64,000 bases of DNA from Pseudo-nitzschia pungens (taxonomy: Eukaryota; Bacillariophyta; Bacillariophyceae; Bacillariales; Bacillariaceae), in assembly GCA_037355855.1 (NCBI GenBank), contig CM074760.1, forward strand, positions 1,108,501 to 1,172,500. Direction: 5' to 3'. A program made the position numbers and the translations under genes. The notes beneath the pieces are model-generated. The model was not told the origin of the DNA, did no database searches, and saw only the letters and a list, made by a program, of their open reading frames with translations. The stretch's first letter is position 1; each line of letters begins with the position of its first letter. Of the stretch, positions 19,753-31,971 are shown one piece after another.

Positions 19753-22593
19753 ATGTTTTCTACGACCTCATCTTTCTGGGTTCTTTTCGTGGTGAATTTT
19801 TCCATCTTCACTGCCACCCGAGCAGAAAAATGCCTTTCCAGCATCATCGAAATCTACGACGCAGAAATGGCTGTCACAAACACCAAGGTCCAAAGAAGCT
19901 ACAAGCTCTGCCCCAACCGGCGGTATAAGATTGGAACATACGATTATTACGGCAAATCTCTTCGGGGCAGCAAGAGTGAGCCGCCACTACCGTTGCGACC
20001 GAACATCAAAATCGAGTGTGGTAGCGTTGGCAGTGCAACACCATCATCTTCAAGAACGTGTTTCATCGACTCGGGCGATTTGCAGATAGATGGAACGGCA
20101 ACTAATGGCCTTGGTGGTGAGAATCTTGGAAGTGTCGAGATTTCCGGTTTTGTTTTTGAGAATGCACTGAAGCACTCATTTTGGGCAACCAAACCGGGGT
20201 TTGTCACTTTCCAGAACTGCGAATGGACGGTAAGTGTCGTGCCAAACGAATGCGGAAGAAATCCTGCATCGTTTTGACACTGTCAGCTTACAACTTAGTC
20301 AACTCAATGCATTCTCATACATCTCAATTGACGAAACTTTCCTCGTAGAATATCCATCATTCCAACGGTCCCATAATGTTGGATTACTTCGACAATTTTG
20401 GGACAGCGGAGATGCTTTCTGTTTCGTTCGAAGACTGCAAGTTTCATGTAAGAAGAGATTTCTATGGTCTTTGATGTGTTGTGCTCTATATATTTTGGCT
20501 TACACTTCCCGATCCTTTCATTTTCTCGATACAGAACAATCGATATGTTGGAGATGTAGCCCAAACGGCAATCATCACCGGAAATAGTAGGCAAAATCAA
20601 ATGAAGTTTTCCAGAACTGTGTTTTATAATAATAACATGAAGAGCAACATTAAATCGGTAAGTGGAATCGAGATAACGGAGAGTAGATGCTACAGTGAAA
20701 TGCAGGACGTTCTAATTATTGATCTCGGTTGTTTGTACCTTTTATGAATCATCAATTCAGTCTGAAACGAGAACACATCTGATTGAAAGTCTTGGAGAGA
20801 TCTCAATCAAAAATAGTTGTTTTGTGAAAAACAAAGTGGCAGCAGCCAATGTTGCCGTGTACAAGAACAAACTGACGTCTTCAGAAGTCGTACATGTCGA
20901 TGACAATGGAGGTTCACTGTGCCAGTTTGCTTCCGTCTTCGAAAATTACGATCAGTACCAGTCACTCAATCCCTTCTGCATTCCTATCGATTCAACCAAG
21001 ACCGTGTGCGATCTCGAAATCGATTCGCTAGAAGATAGGATCGAGCCAGCGAATCACAACGTTCCATTCACAATCAATGCGCTTGAGTATGATGCGGCTT
21101 TTGAAAATGAAGATACAAAATGGGAAGGGAATTGCAATAGACACGGTGTCCTCCAAACCAACGGACCAGATGCTCAGAATACCAAAGATGAAATTTGTCT
21201 TGATTTTGGTGGTTGCCATATATCACACACGACCACTGGAGAATATCTTGTCTACAGATTTGGGCATGGCGATTATGGCGGCGCCAACGGCATTGTTCTT
21301 GTCGATGTTTCTGTGCGTGTGGCAAGCAACAAAAAGAAGAAATTTAGACTGGAATTGATGTACGATGAAGAGGTCGTGGGATCCAAGACTCTTTTCACAC
21401 AAGGACTTGGCTACGATGAATTTGCGACCATAACCTGGGAAGACGTTCCTTTGAAAGCTGAAGAACCTATCCATTCGATTCGAATGTGGTTCGTACAGGG
21501 TAACACCAATTTCTGCGCTATTGGTGTCAATTTTAGTGACAAAGTATCAGCACCACCGATACCGACCCCAACTTCGCTTCCAACGATCCCACCTGAACTT
21601 GATAAAAATGTTCCGCCCATTACTTGGAAGGCACTGGACTATGACATTGCTTACGAAAAAACTCCCGATACGTCTGAAGGTGATTGTACCACCCGTGGTG
21701 ACGGTGTCGATGCCCAAATTACCTCCGATAATATTTGCATCAATCGAGATAATAGCAAGTGTAACATTGGCTGGTGGAGTCGTGATGAATATTTGATCTA
21801 TCGCTTCAGTATTCCTACAGGGGGGGAAGGAATGTACAGCATTCGGGCCCGTGCTGCAACAAGAAGGAGAGGGAGATATATCAATATGGGTCTGACTGTT
21901 GGAAATGGAGCTGAGTTTTCGGAGTCGACATCACTCTTGGTCCCAAACAATGGAAACCAGAATTTCAATGATGTCATCTGGGAATCTGTATTTTTAGAAC
22001 CCAATGAATACGTGTTGAAACTGACATCCCCAGGAAATACTAATCTTTGCTCAGTGGCAGTATTGTTATCTGACGTCATTGAAGGTCCAGATACGGGTGA
22101 TGATTACAGCGTTGTTGTACCAGGAAGCTACAGTGCTATGTATTATTCCGATACCGATTTAGCTGATTCCACCTTTTCCCATGAAGGGAACTGTCCGTTC
22201 AGAAAGGATACGCCTGTGGATGCGAAGATCAACAACGACTTCATCTGCAAGGAGTCGAAGACTAATTTCGATCAACATTGCAACGTTGCTTTCACCGACC
22301 CAAATGAATTTTTAGTTTACGACTTCAAGAAGGAATCAAAACAAGATTCAGTTAAAGTGTCATTACGTGTCGCAAGTAAAAAAGAACGAAAAATTCGTGT
22401 CGAAATCTTTTCGTCCAATTTGAATATACCACTCGAACACAAGGATATTACAACACAAGAAAGTGCCTCGTGGGAAGCATATAGTACGATTATAGTGTGG
22501 GATGAAGTTCACATCGGTGAGGGGGAAACATTCAAAATGAAGGTCACGTTTTTGGATGGACACGTGAATTTTTGCGCTTTCGCAATCGAGTAG
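19753..22593 (+). CDS. Secreted beta-helix protein with three C-terminal Cys-containing beta-sandwich repeats
   Basis: Four exons, 19753-20229, 20349-20447, 20535-20657 and 20761-22593, all phase 0 with GTAAGT/GTAAGA donors. The product is 843 residues. An N-terminal signal peptide (hydrophobic residues 7-22, cleavage near TRA) is followed by a region of about 300 residues with repeated short strands such as VTFQNCEW, VSFEDCKF and KFSRTVFYNN. This pattern suggests a right-handed parallel beta-helix (pectin-lyase-like). Three repeats of about 160-170 residues start near 334, 517 and 684. Each has the order Cys, DAQ/DAK, IC, C(H/N)I or CNV, EYLVYRF-like, and a final FCA/LCS. They resemble CBM6-like or galactose-binding-like modules by composition only. 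The likely location is the cell surface, frustule or extracellular space, with a sugar-binding role inferred. A paralogue lies directly downstream. Confidence 0.85.
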
Positions 22594-23551
22594 TTTACAG
22601 TTGACGTGATTTGCAATCTATTTGGTGTTCTCTGCCTTCTGTTCTGTATTTTGATCAGAATTCTGCAATAAAGACTTGACTCAGGCGGAAGAAATGGTAA
22701 ATACTGAGATATGCCCAAAGCAGTGAGACTTCAATCGGCAGAGGTCACTACGGGCAAATGAAGTTGCTTCAAATAGTAATAATCATTCAGAGTTGTTGTG
22801 ATTCTTAAAATGTAAGACGGGAAAATACCTCTGTTTATCTTCACAACAACTACGTTTGTTCTACAACGCTAGTTCAGTAACTACTACTAGCCAGTTAGTA
22901 TCTCCAGAACCGGGATTGTTTCTTCCAATACCGGTATGTACGAATTTCGATGTGTTTTTCTGTCATGTGAACTGCTAGTCCAAATCCCGGATCTCGGCTT
23001 GCTCGGAATTCGAGGAAGTGTTTAGTCGGAAATGAAAGAGGACGAACAGCGCTAATCCCACTTTTTCCACATACTGTAACGGGACATCATCACTATGTTC
23101 CTATGTATTTTGAATGATTAAAAATAATACGTAGTACTTCGTAATAAGGTTACTGTATTACAGTAAAAGATGAAGTACCGGTACGTCAGTAGGACGGTCG
23201 TTCAATTGCCATTCAGAGTCGAGGAGTCCCGGATCAGAAAGATGCAAATCTTTTTTCGCGCTCATTTTGAAACTTATTGGTAAGATTTTACCGTAAGGTT
23301 ACCGGTAGCTTGTAGCTTATCATTCCCGAACCAATTTCGTTGATCGTCGCCACGATCTTTTAGCCGGTGGAAGCAAGATTTTACCACCCGAGTAATAACA
23401 TGATCGACAACGCTGTCATTGAAAATCCATGAACAATATTTGGCGAAGAAGGTTGATGATTGATCAGTCATACCTGATGCAATCCTTCATGTGAGAACAC
23501 TTGCTGATACCTTAAAATACTATTGATCACATTAGAGGCAGGAAGTAAATC
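22594..23551. other. Spacer between the two beta-helix paralogues
   Basis: No gene recognised. It holds two copies of the GTAAGGTTAC-type motif (about 23147 and 23292) and two GTACCGGTA-like sites (about 22930 and 23178). Confidence 0.5.
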
Positions 23552-25077
23552 ATGACGATTCCGGTGCATTCATATAATTGGTTCTCGCCGTGTTTCTTCA
23601 TATTCTTGATTTCTACTTCCGTCCATGGGCAGGGGTGCGTAAGAGATTTTCAAGAGATCCATGATCTGGAGGCAAAGGAAGTCGATTCTATACGGCCACG
23701 ACGATACATTGTTTGCCCTAATACAATAGTTCAAATAGCAGAAATGGATTTTTACGATAAACTTCGCATGCCAAAGCCATCGAAGGGTGATGGGAACAAT
23801 ATCAATGTCAACCCCCCACTCCCACTACGGCCTAACATGAATATTCGGTGCGGCGATGACGGTTCCAAAATCAACAACTGTGTTATCACGGGTGGACATT
23901 TGCAGGTCGACGGGACATCGACGCAAGGGATCACCGATTCATCAGTCGAAAATATTATTATTGAGGGATTTATCTTTGAAAAAGCGAGGAAATATTCCTT
24001 GCTGGTGGATAAACCTGGAACTATTGTTTTCAAAGACTGCGAATGGAGGGTGAGTCCAGGGATAATGAATGCCTTTCAGCCTCTTTCTCATGAGGAAGTC
24101 TCCCGTAATCTTTGCTCACGTGTTTCCTTTTCATTTTGAACTTTTGTTCAGAATTTTAATCACTCCAGTAAAGTGCCAATCATGATGGACTACTATGATT
24201 CTTTCACTCCGTATCGGGAACTTGTTCTAAGCTTTTATGATTGTGTTTTCCGTGACAACCAATATTTTGGGGAAGAGGCGTATTCAACGCTGATTTTTGG
24301 AAATAGCGTTCAGAACAGATTGAATCTCACGAGGACGACATTCGAAAACAACAATATTATTTGGAACACTAGACGGGTACGTGCAATCTTTTTTTCTTCC
24401 TGTGGCAGCATCTTTTTACGTCATGGCTAACAAATCCCGTCTTGTGCTAATTACCTCCTTTTCAGGCTATAACGCAAAGTTTTCTTATTGAAACTTTAGG
24501 TCCAGCTTGTATTGATCGAAGTTGTTTCATCAATAATTTGGTTGGGGCGTCGGATATCGCAGTCTTCGGAAATTCGTTAGTTTCCTCGCAGGTCTACTTA
24601 TCTAATAGCAGCGGGAGTTTCTGTACTTTTGCTTCGTTGTTTGAAAACGAAGAGCAATACAGATCATTCCAACCTACTTGCATAGCGGCAGTCGAACAAC
24701 AATGCAATTTCGGTCTTGCACATGACATGGTGACTACTCCATGTGAAAGTCATCTTGCTCATACCTCTCCATCCGTCGTTATGGCACCATCGCATGCTCC
24801 ATCGCATGCTCCATCGCATGCTCCATCAACTGCTCCATCAACTGTACCTGAAGAGACACCAGGTATTTCGACCATCATCCATACTATTTCGCCGATATAT
24901 GTTGATATTTATCATCGCGAACCGCCCAATCCAAGTGATTTCAACTTTTTACCGGCACGTAACAGAATGCGATTGACTCCATCAACCTGGACCACATTTG
25001 CGGCTGAAAAGCCTAGTCATCCAACAGATTTTCTTAACAAGATTACAGTTGAAGAGCCACCCAATCTAAGTTTTTAG
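23552..25077 (+). CDS. Secreted beta-helix protein, paralogue lacking the C-terminal repeats
   Basis: Three exons, 23552-24049, 24152-24376 and 24466-25077, giving 444 residues. The signal peptide (hydrophobic to about residue 25) and beta-helix region match the upstream gene block by block: PPLPLRPN, a Cys pair, LQVDGT/LQIDGT, FKDCEW/FQNCEW, and FASLFENEEQY/FASVFENYDQY. Exon 2 corresponds to exons 2 and 3 of the neighbour fused, so one intron was lost here or gained there. The three beta-sandwich repeats are absent. Instead there is a short PSHAPSHAPSHAPSTAPST repeat (12-bp DNA units at about 24785-24840) and an unrelated tail. It may be a younger, truncated copy or have a different surface role. 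Confidence 0.8.
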
Positions 25078-26013
25078 AGTACAGATGATAATCCGGCCAG
25101 GAAACATCCCTGCATCTCGTCTACTTTGCACTCTTGAGATTCCCATACTTTTCAGTACTTCTATAGTAGTATGTTGGGCATTTGGATTTTGGTAAATGAT
25201 TCCAATACAGGGATTATCAAACCATTATTAGTCATCTCCATGGCACTTACCAAGCATGCGACAGAAGCTCAGAAAGAGGAACACACCGCATTGAGCATGT
25301 ACTAGCAACGATGTAATCTACATGATTTCTACTGCATGCATACCATCAGATTGCAAATTAAAACAAATTACATTGAACCTACCGGGTACTGTATCGGAAC
25401 AAAGGAGCATGGATCCGTGGACGATTTTGTGGAATCTTGGAAACCGCTGTGATAGGGCAAACGTGGAAAATACCTTTCCATCATGGATTTTGAGAGTTTC
25501 TTGAATGTTTTTGACAAAGGAGGCCTTTCGGCAAAGGAGGCGTTACTGGTAGAGGCGACGATAAGCCCAATTGTGTTTGATTGATGATCAACACCTGCGG
25601 AAAGTAGTCGCGTTTTCCAAAACTAAACATGCTTCAAGTTACGACTATCACAGCGCGTCGAACAACAGTTCTGTGCACAAAAAATAGATATTTTTTCACC
25701 AACGTGGATAATAGAATTCAAATGGATGTGTATTAGTTACTATGTGTACACGTGTACGTGATCCTCAAAAAATAGATGATAATACAAGTAACGGCGAGGT
25801 GAAGTTGCCAGATTCATAAGTTACGCGATGATTCTTGTTCAACAAGAAGAATAGAACGCCGATCGGTGAAATTTTTAACTCGTGGGAATGGCGTTTTTCG
25901 AGCAGGGTCTCATCCGAACTAAAAATACGGTTCCGATTGAGCTCTCTCTACTTCTCATAAAACAAAAAATATCTCAACATCTCAAAATCGAAAAAAAATA
26001 CTAAAAAGCAAAA
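25078..26013. other. Intergenic stretch, nothing recognised
   Basis: No coding signal found. It should hold the 3' end of the second beta-helix gene and the promoter of the NmrA-like gene. If the three repeats were once here they are no longer visible by eye. Confidence 0.45.
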
Positions 26014-27025
26014 ATGTTTCAGGAAACTTACCTCGTCTTGTCTGCTACTGGAAGACAAGGGTCCGCAGTTGTTGACGCTCTCATTGCCAAGAATGCCAAC
26101 ATATTTGGTAGCTCTCGCCAACCAGAATCGTTGCGGAAAAAGAGAGGTAGGTTTTTACCTTGATTGAGTTTCGTCGATCGGGAAACTTTTTGCATGATAA
26201 ATCGCTCAATGTATCTATTTTGTTCGTGCTTTTGATCATTGTACAGGAGATTCAATTCAAATCGTTCAAGCTGATATGAATGAAACTGCAAGCATTGTTG
26301 CTGCCCTCGATGAATCCAAAGCAACTCGAGTTTGGTTTACCACCGACTTCTATGCCATATCCAAGCCGACTCGTGCCAAGGAAGCCCAGCTTGGATTCAA
26401 TGTAGTGGATGCAATTAAGCAGCGTTCCAACCAAGTGAAACATGTTGTTTACAACTCTGGAGCTGGGGCAGATGAAGCACCTACCAAGATGCAAGAGTTT
26501 TGGAGCAAGGTAGACGTCGAAAGATACATGGAGAAAGAACTCACTCCTCTGCAAATAACGTGGTCAGTCTTGCGACCAGTTGCTTTCATGGAAAACCTAG
26601 ATGATGACAGAAATGGAAACCCTTTGAAAAAGGGGAAAGTCAAGATGCTCACCAAGCCTGACTTTCCCGTGAAATATATCAGCTGTAAGGACATTGGAAA
26701 GGGCAGTACAGAGCTTCTGACGAATCCCGAAGTCTATGCGGGACAGAAGATTGATGCAGCTACCTGTGAGTATACTGGTCTCGAGCTGGCTGAAATTCTC
26801 TCTGAAGTGTCAGGTACCAAATGCAAGTACTCGATTTCGGTGCCAAGATTTGTAATGTATCTTTTTGTTCGCCAGCTTTACTATTTGATAACCTGGGTTG
26901 AAGCAGGTGGATACAAGGATACGGATATCGACGCTTTCAAAAAAGTTGTACCTGACTGTCAGGACGCAAAAGCTTGGTTCGCCGCCAAAGGTCGGTGGGC
27001 GGATGGCGAAAAGTTCTTGAACTAG
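26014..27025 (+). CDS. NmrA-like NAD(P)-binding protein (atypical SDR)
   Basis: Two exons, 26014-26146 and 26247-27025, joined in phase 1 across a 100-bp intron. The product is 303 residues, a usual length for NmrA/HSCARG-type proteins. The dinucleotide-binding motif is SATGRQGSAVVDAL near residues 10-23. FTTDF (about 79-83), VVYNSGAGA and WSVLRPVAFMENL follow the family pattern, and the YxxxK catalytic pair of classic SDRs is not evident. Such proteins often sense the NADP(H) state or act as isoflavone-reductase-like enzymes; the role here is not known. The start is the first ATG after an A-rich leader and places the Rossmann strand at the N-terminus. Confidence 0.88.
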
Positions 27026-29078
27026 AAGTATTGAGAAGGAGCTCAAACCATATCTGTAATGCCTATTTCTTTTCTAAATAATCTGTAGTAGTACTTATTT
27101 TTTTCATGAACGATGACTTTTCATACGTATACCGGTACGTCTAAATGAAGTGAGAACTGATGGCAGGGACTATGGTTGACCTCATGATTCCGTTAATAGG
27201 GTTGTGTCATGAGAGTATGCTCGCGACGTCAAAACCCGAACAATGTTTCATCGCATTCATCCTCGACAGGTAAAATACCACCCTAACTTTCGAAAGCTAC
27301 CAGTTATGAGTTTGTAGATTTGATCTGCTTTCGCTGGTGATTGAGCGAAAGTGCGTAAGCCCGATATCTTAATGAACGAGCCGGTAAACACTTGCTGAAC
27401 CGATCGAAACATTACCACCCGGATTTTTGTTGATAACAATCCCCGGGGCGTTGCTTTTGCATTTGAAGAGTCTCACAAAGATATGACGTTGAAAGGGGGA
27501 TGCATGAAACAGATGACCGCAACGACTTGACGTACCGGTATGTGGCACCACGAATGGGGTAGTTCGGCATCTACGTTTGCAGCAACCGGAGACGGAGATG
27601 AAGGGCAGAACAGCTAACAACTAATTTTTGAATTCTTTCTCTACTAGACATCACAGAGTTTTCATCTAACAGGAACCCCGAAGAATGCCCACACAAATCT
27701 ATGCTACCTTTGATAATATTGACAGTTGTTGTCGTGGTGGCAAGTGGTGACAACTCTCTGTTGTGGACAACTGGTAGCTAATGATGTTCACCAATGAGGA
27801 GAAACAACATGGTGGTTCGAATGTTCAACATCGATCTTAAAAAGAGTTACGTCTGCATACCGATACAGTGTTGGAAATCGCTCACGCGTCGTTTTCTGGA
27901 AGGATGAGGTACGAAATTTCAGAATTCGAGTGATTTGTCTACGCACGCGTAGTCTTTGAGCGATGTATAACTGTATCATACGGTAAGGCCTTAACCTTAC
28001 GTATTCGATAGATCCACCTCGTACGGAATTTCCAACATCTGTCCCTAGCTTCCGTACAAATTATTAGTGTGGGACGCAGAACCGGGGGTTAGCTGATAGG
28101 AATTACTCCACTGTCGAATTGACGAAGGAGTGCGAACTGCTAGTCTTCGCGACTTTTGTTCATTCATACTATATTCATACAAGTACTAACTTATTCATGG
28201 ACGAATTTTTTCCATGGTGACATTCGCTTCAAATGCCATCTGGTCCCCACGTCCACGCGACAAAAGAGAATTCGTAATTTATGGCCAATAATATAATATA
28301 AGGTTACTTCGTATGTTATGAGCGACTTAAGTAGAACTGAATTTCTGTCAAGACTTGTGTTGTGAACAGAAAAGAAGAATTAAAAAAGGGGGAGGCCAAA
28401 GAACGAGTGAAAGAAAAAAACATCTCAGAAAATACCGTCGTAATTACCGAAGCATCGTAAAAGAACACTCAAACCGAAGGCGCGAGTTTTTGGAGTATTC
28501 TTTTACGAAACCAAAGACTAGAGAATATCACAAAACGAAAAGTAATACAGTACCGGTATGTTTTCTTCTTTTGTTTCTGATGCTCTATTCGAATACCGTA
28601 GGAAAACGATCCAACTTCGCTCGAGTTCTGGCTTAAATAAAATAAGCCGCTTTATATATATGTGGTACTGGATGCTAGTGGAACAACAATTTGGGATGGT
28701 CTTTTCGTTTCTGAGCCTGCCAAATCCCGGATTGTTTGAACGGCTGTGGAAGATGCCCCAAGTGTACAACCGCAACCAAATACATAGACGTGAACGGAAT
28801 GCAACGATGTGTTAGGCCAATACTTCTGTTATATGACAGTTTTTAAGAATTCATCACGCCAATTTCGCGCCAAAACGATGACGTTCTATTGGATCAGATG
28901 TTCAATGTCTGTGTCATCGATCGGTAGGTATTTTACATGTCTATGCAATAGAGATCCGTCGTACGATTCGAGTGGATGCAGAACGGTCTCTTCGCAACTA
29001 AAACTTCCAACAAATCGAGAAGCTTGGGCTCTCTCGTGGAACGCATGTCGATTCACAAAATTCAAATCAGTTGTTGAC
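27026..29078. other. Intergenic stretch of about 2 kb, nothing recognised
   Basis: Only short unsupported open frames. GTAAGGTTAC-type motifs lie near 27989 and 28299, and GTACCGGTA-type sites near 27128, 27533 and 28551. Upstream Met codons in frame with the next gene (from 28809) could extend it, but that sequence looks non-coding. Confidence 0.45.
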
Positions 29079-31665
29079 ATGGAGTCTTCTGCGGTGAAAT
29101 CTTCCTCGTCAACGATGCCTGTTCCAACAGAGCAGCCGTCGGGGGATGCGGCTGCTTCTGATAACCCTCTGTTGCTTGCGGATGAACAGAAGATGGTCGA
29201 CATTGAGAAGCCGCATCACAATGATGTTCTGTGCGGAAGAGGCGTGACAACAAATCGACATCCGGGTAATGAAAGTTTTCGAAGTTTGGTAGGGTTGAAC
29301 AAGGTGAGACTAAATTTCTTGGAAAATAGAATTCCGTATTCCTTTCCAATAATTTGTTTCGATATAGATAAATTATCATGAAAGGGAATCTGGACTTTCG
29401 TGACTGAATTTTTTCTCAAGTTTTTCGTTTCGAAGTGTGCGGAAAATCGAGTTCGTACGATCGAAAATTGGATTTTTCGAAAATAATAATAAAAAGTAGA
29501 TGTTTGAAAATTCTTGTGTTCGTTTGCTTTCGCTTTGTTCTTTGACAGGAAGTAACAATGTTATCTTATCCATTTCGTCCATACTTCCTTCTTACTCTCC
29601 ACTCACTAACTTCTCATTGCTCGATTGAACTTCTCTACGACGGTAATGGTGTTAGGAATTGTATGTCTCAAGCACGAAGAGGCAAAAAATGGGCATATCG
29701 AGATCCATCGTTCAGGCAGTCAGGTCCCTTGACCCACCTGGTAGGTTTCTTGATAAGGACACTGCAACAGGTCTATGGCACGATATTGGTCACAAGAAGG
29801 CTGTAGAGAAAACGAGCCAGGCCCTTCGCGATGGAGCGGCCATGTTACGGAAGCAACTGTCGGCTGATTTGGGAGATCCCAATTTTCTGAACGCTGTCTT
29901 CAGTGATGACGTACATAAGGCGAAGAAGAGCGATGTCAATATCAGAGAGAAAGAAAAGATTCCAATTAAAACAAATGGGAAAGAAAACAATAAGGAGGCG
30001 AAGGGGGGATCCGGAGAAAAAATCAAGGTCATCAAGGTATGAAGAATCGATAGTAAAGCGTTGCAGTTCGGATTTATTTCATTGTGCCATTTCTCACTGT
30101 TTGCCTCTGCGGTTTGGAATCCTCTACGGTAATAGACGAAGAGTCCCCTAGGGAAGAAAGGACACCGGCGAATCAAGTCAAATCCGTCCGCTTTGGCCGT
30201 TTCAACAGGCAAGAGCAAGATGAGTCGTCGTTATAAACCACCCGAGGAACCAAGAACACCTGGTCCGGATTATCGATGGAATTATCACCAGTGTCCTCCT
30301 TCTCCTCATTCACCTGGGCCTTCGCTACAGCATGCACGTTCTCTCCCTAACTCACCTATGCCGTCTTGGGGAGGAGGTCCTCCTCCGTCCCCGTATCCAG
30401 AAAGAAGTGGGTCCTATTCGCACCACCCCTCCCCGTATCATCACTTTCCGCCTCCTTCAGCATACAACAAACACTCAGACCACGAACGTTATCGCAGTCA
30501 TTCGTTCGAACATTACCATGGGCCCCCTGGACCAGATCCTGGATTGCCCCCGCGGCATCATTCTTGGTCTCCACATTCCGCGAGTCCACGTCATGCGGGT
30601 TATCATTACCAACACAGTCACCATCACTATCACCACCACCCGCCACCGGTCCATCATCCACAATCACCTGCTCCAACTCGCTCGGCGTCGCCGCCGCCAC
30701 ATCTTCCATCACCTCAGTCGAGTGGGCCCTTGCCTCCAAGTCGACAAAAGTATTCATCTGATGATTATTACACGAAGCGTTCTGCACTGATGCCAAGAGA
30801 GGAGCCCTGGTCCCCCAGACGGGGCTACGGCTCTTCCTATGAAACATACTCATCACCTCAGTCGTATTACTCACCGCATCCTGGAGAATATCGACCCGAG
30901 AGAGCATCTAGTTGGACCCCTAGGTCAGAATCTCCAGAACATCGCGAGCATTACTACAATCCCGATGGGTCTGAAAACCAAGAAGGTGAGAAAGGCCTCT
31001 CTGTACCATATTTGGGTGGAGAGGGAAGGTCGACGAAAGAGAGATATTCGCCAAAACTGCACTTGGCACCCCGTTCGAAACGGCAAATTGTTGGTGAACA
31101 CGGAACTCCTCCGAGACCACCACCAAGTTATTGCCATCGAGACTTTCGTCCTCCCACGCCCACTGGCCAGAGATATCAGCGATCCAAAGAAGACTCCTCA
31201 TACTATCGCTGCACATCTGTCGAAGAAGAAAAGAAAACTGCTGAAATGGACAAGACTGTTAGACCATCGATTGACTTATCGAATCGAACAGTAAAATGTG
31301 CAGAACCTTCATGGCCTGAACCCATGAAACCTGAGTCGAGATCCGGCCCAGATCAGGACGAGATAGAAAGGAAGCGTACCGATGCTCGATTCAAGGAGGA
31401 AGATCAAATTGAATCCAGGGCTAGCCCGGGGGGTTTCCTCCCAATAAAGGAAGAAACTGGCGACGAGAAGACGAACGAAGCTATGAACGAAGATCAGGAC
31501 GACCATTCTGAAGACGCTCAGGCAGTTGATGATATTGCCATGTCTCCAATTCCTTACGATCGTGAAGATCCCGTCACCTTGTTAGATTTGCCCGAAGATA
31601 TCTTGGCACTTCCAATCTCACCATGTGGTGGACCTAACGATGGGGACGATCCTGCTCTATCCTAA
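29079..31665 (+). CDS. DUF6824-domain protein with Pro/His/Ser-rich tail
   Basis: Three exons, 29079-29303, 29656-30036 and 30136-31665, all phase 0, giving 711 residues. The domain is split by intron 1. It begins with NDVLCGRGVTTNRHPGN (about residues 48-64) and continues in exon 2 through KELYVSSTKRQKM, SIVQAVRSLDPPGRFL and KKAVEKTSQALRDGA. This is the DUF6824 pattern expanded in diatoms, function unknown and often guessed to be nuclear or DNA-binding. Exon 3 encodes a long low-complexity tail with Pro, Ser, His and Tyr runs, including an HYHHHP-like block, then an acidic end. The start chosen is the Met that opens the Ser-rich leader; upstream in-frame Mets exist. Confidence 0.85.
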
Positions 31666-31971
31666 GGAAGCAACGGGGGCTTTTTAGGTGAGAGGACGAT
31701 TTGTGCAACAAGACATTTCTCCTAGATGTAATCGTTGAATGCGAGAAAGTTTTCGGCCATTCAAAATTTAAAATAATAGAACATGTTTTTTTTACTTCAG
31801 AATGATGCGATTGCAATTTTTGTTTTCCGCTGAAAGGTAGCTGAGTAAACATTGTTCCACTTTCATGTTTTATATCTTGAGTTTATTGTAATTGTGTAGT
31901 AGGCACAGTGCGTGAGTCGTTGAATGCCTTATTTATCATTTACTTGTTACTATTACAATCCAAATTTAGTA
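31666..31971. other. Convergent 3' flanks
   Basis: AT-rich sequence between the DUF6824 gene (plus) and the DHHC gene (minus). Nothing else seen. Confidence 0.5.
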
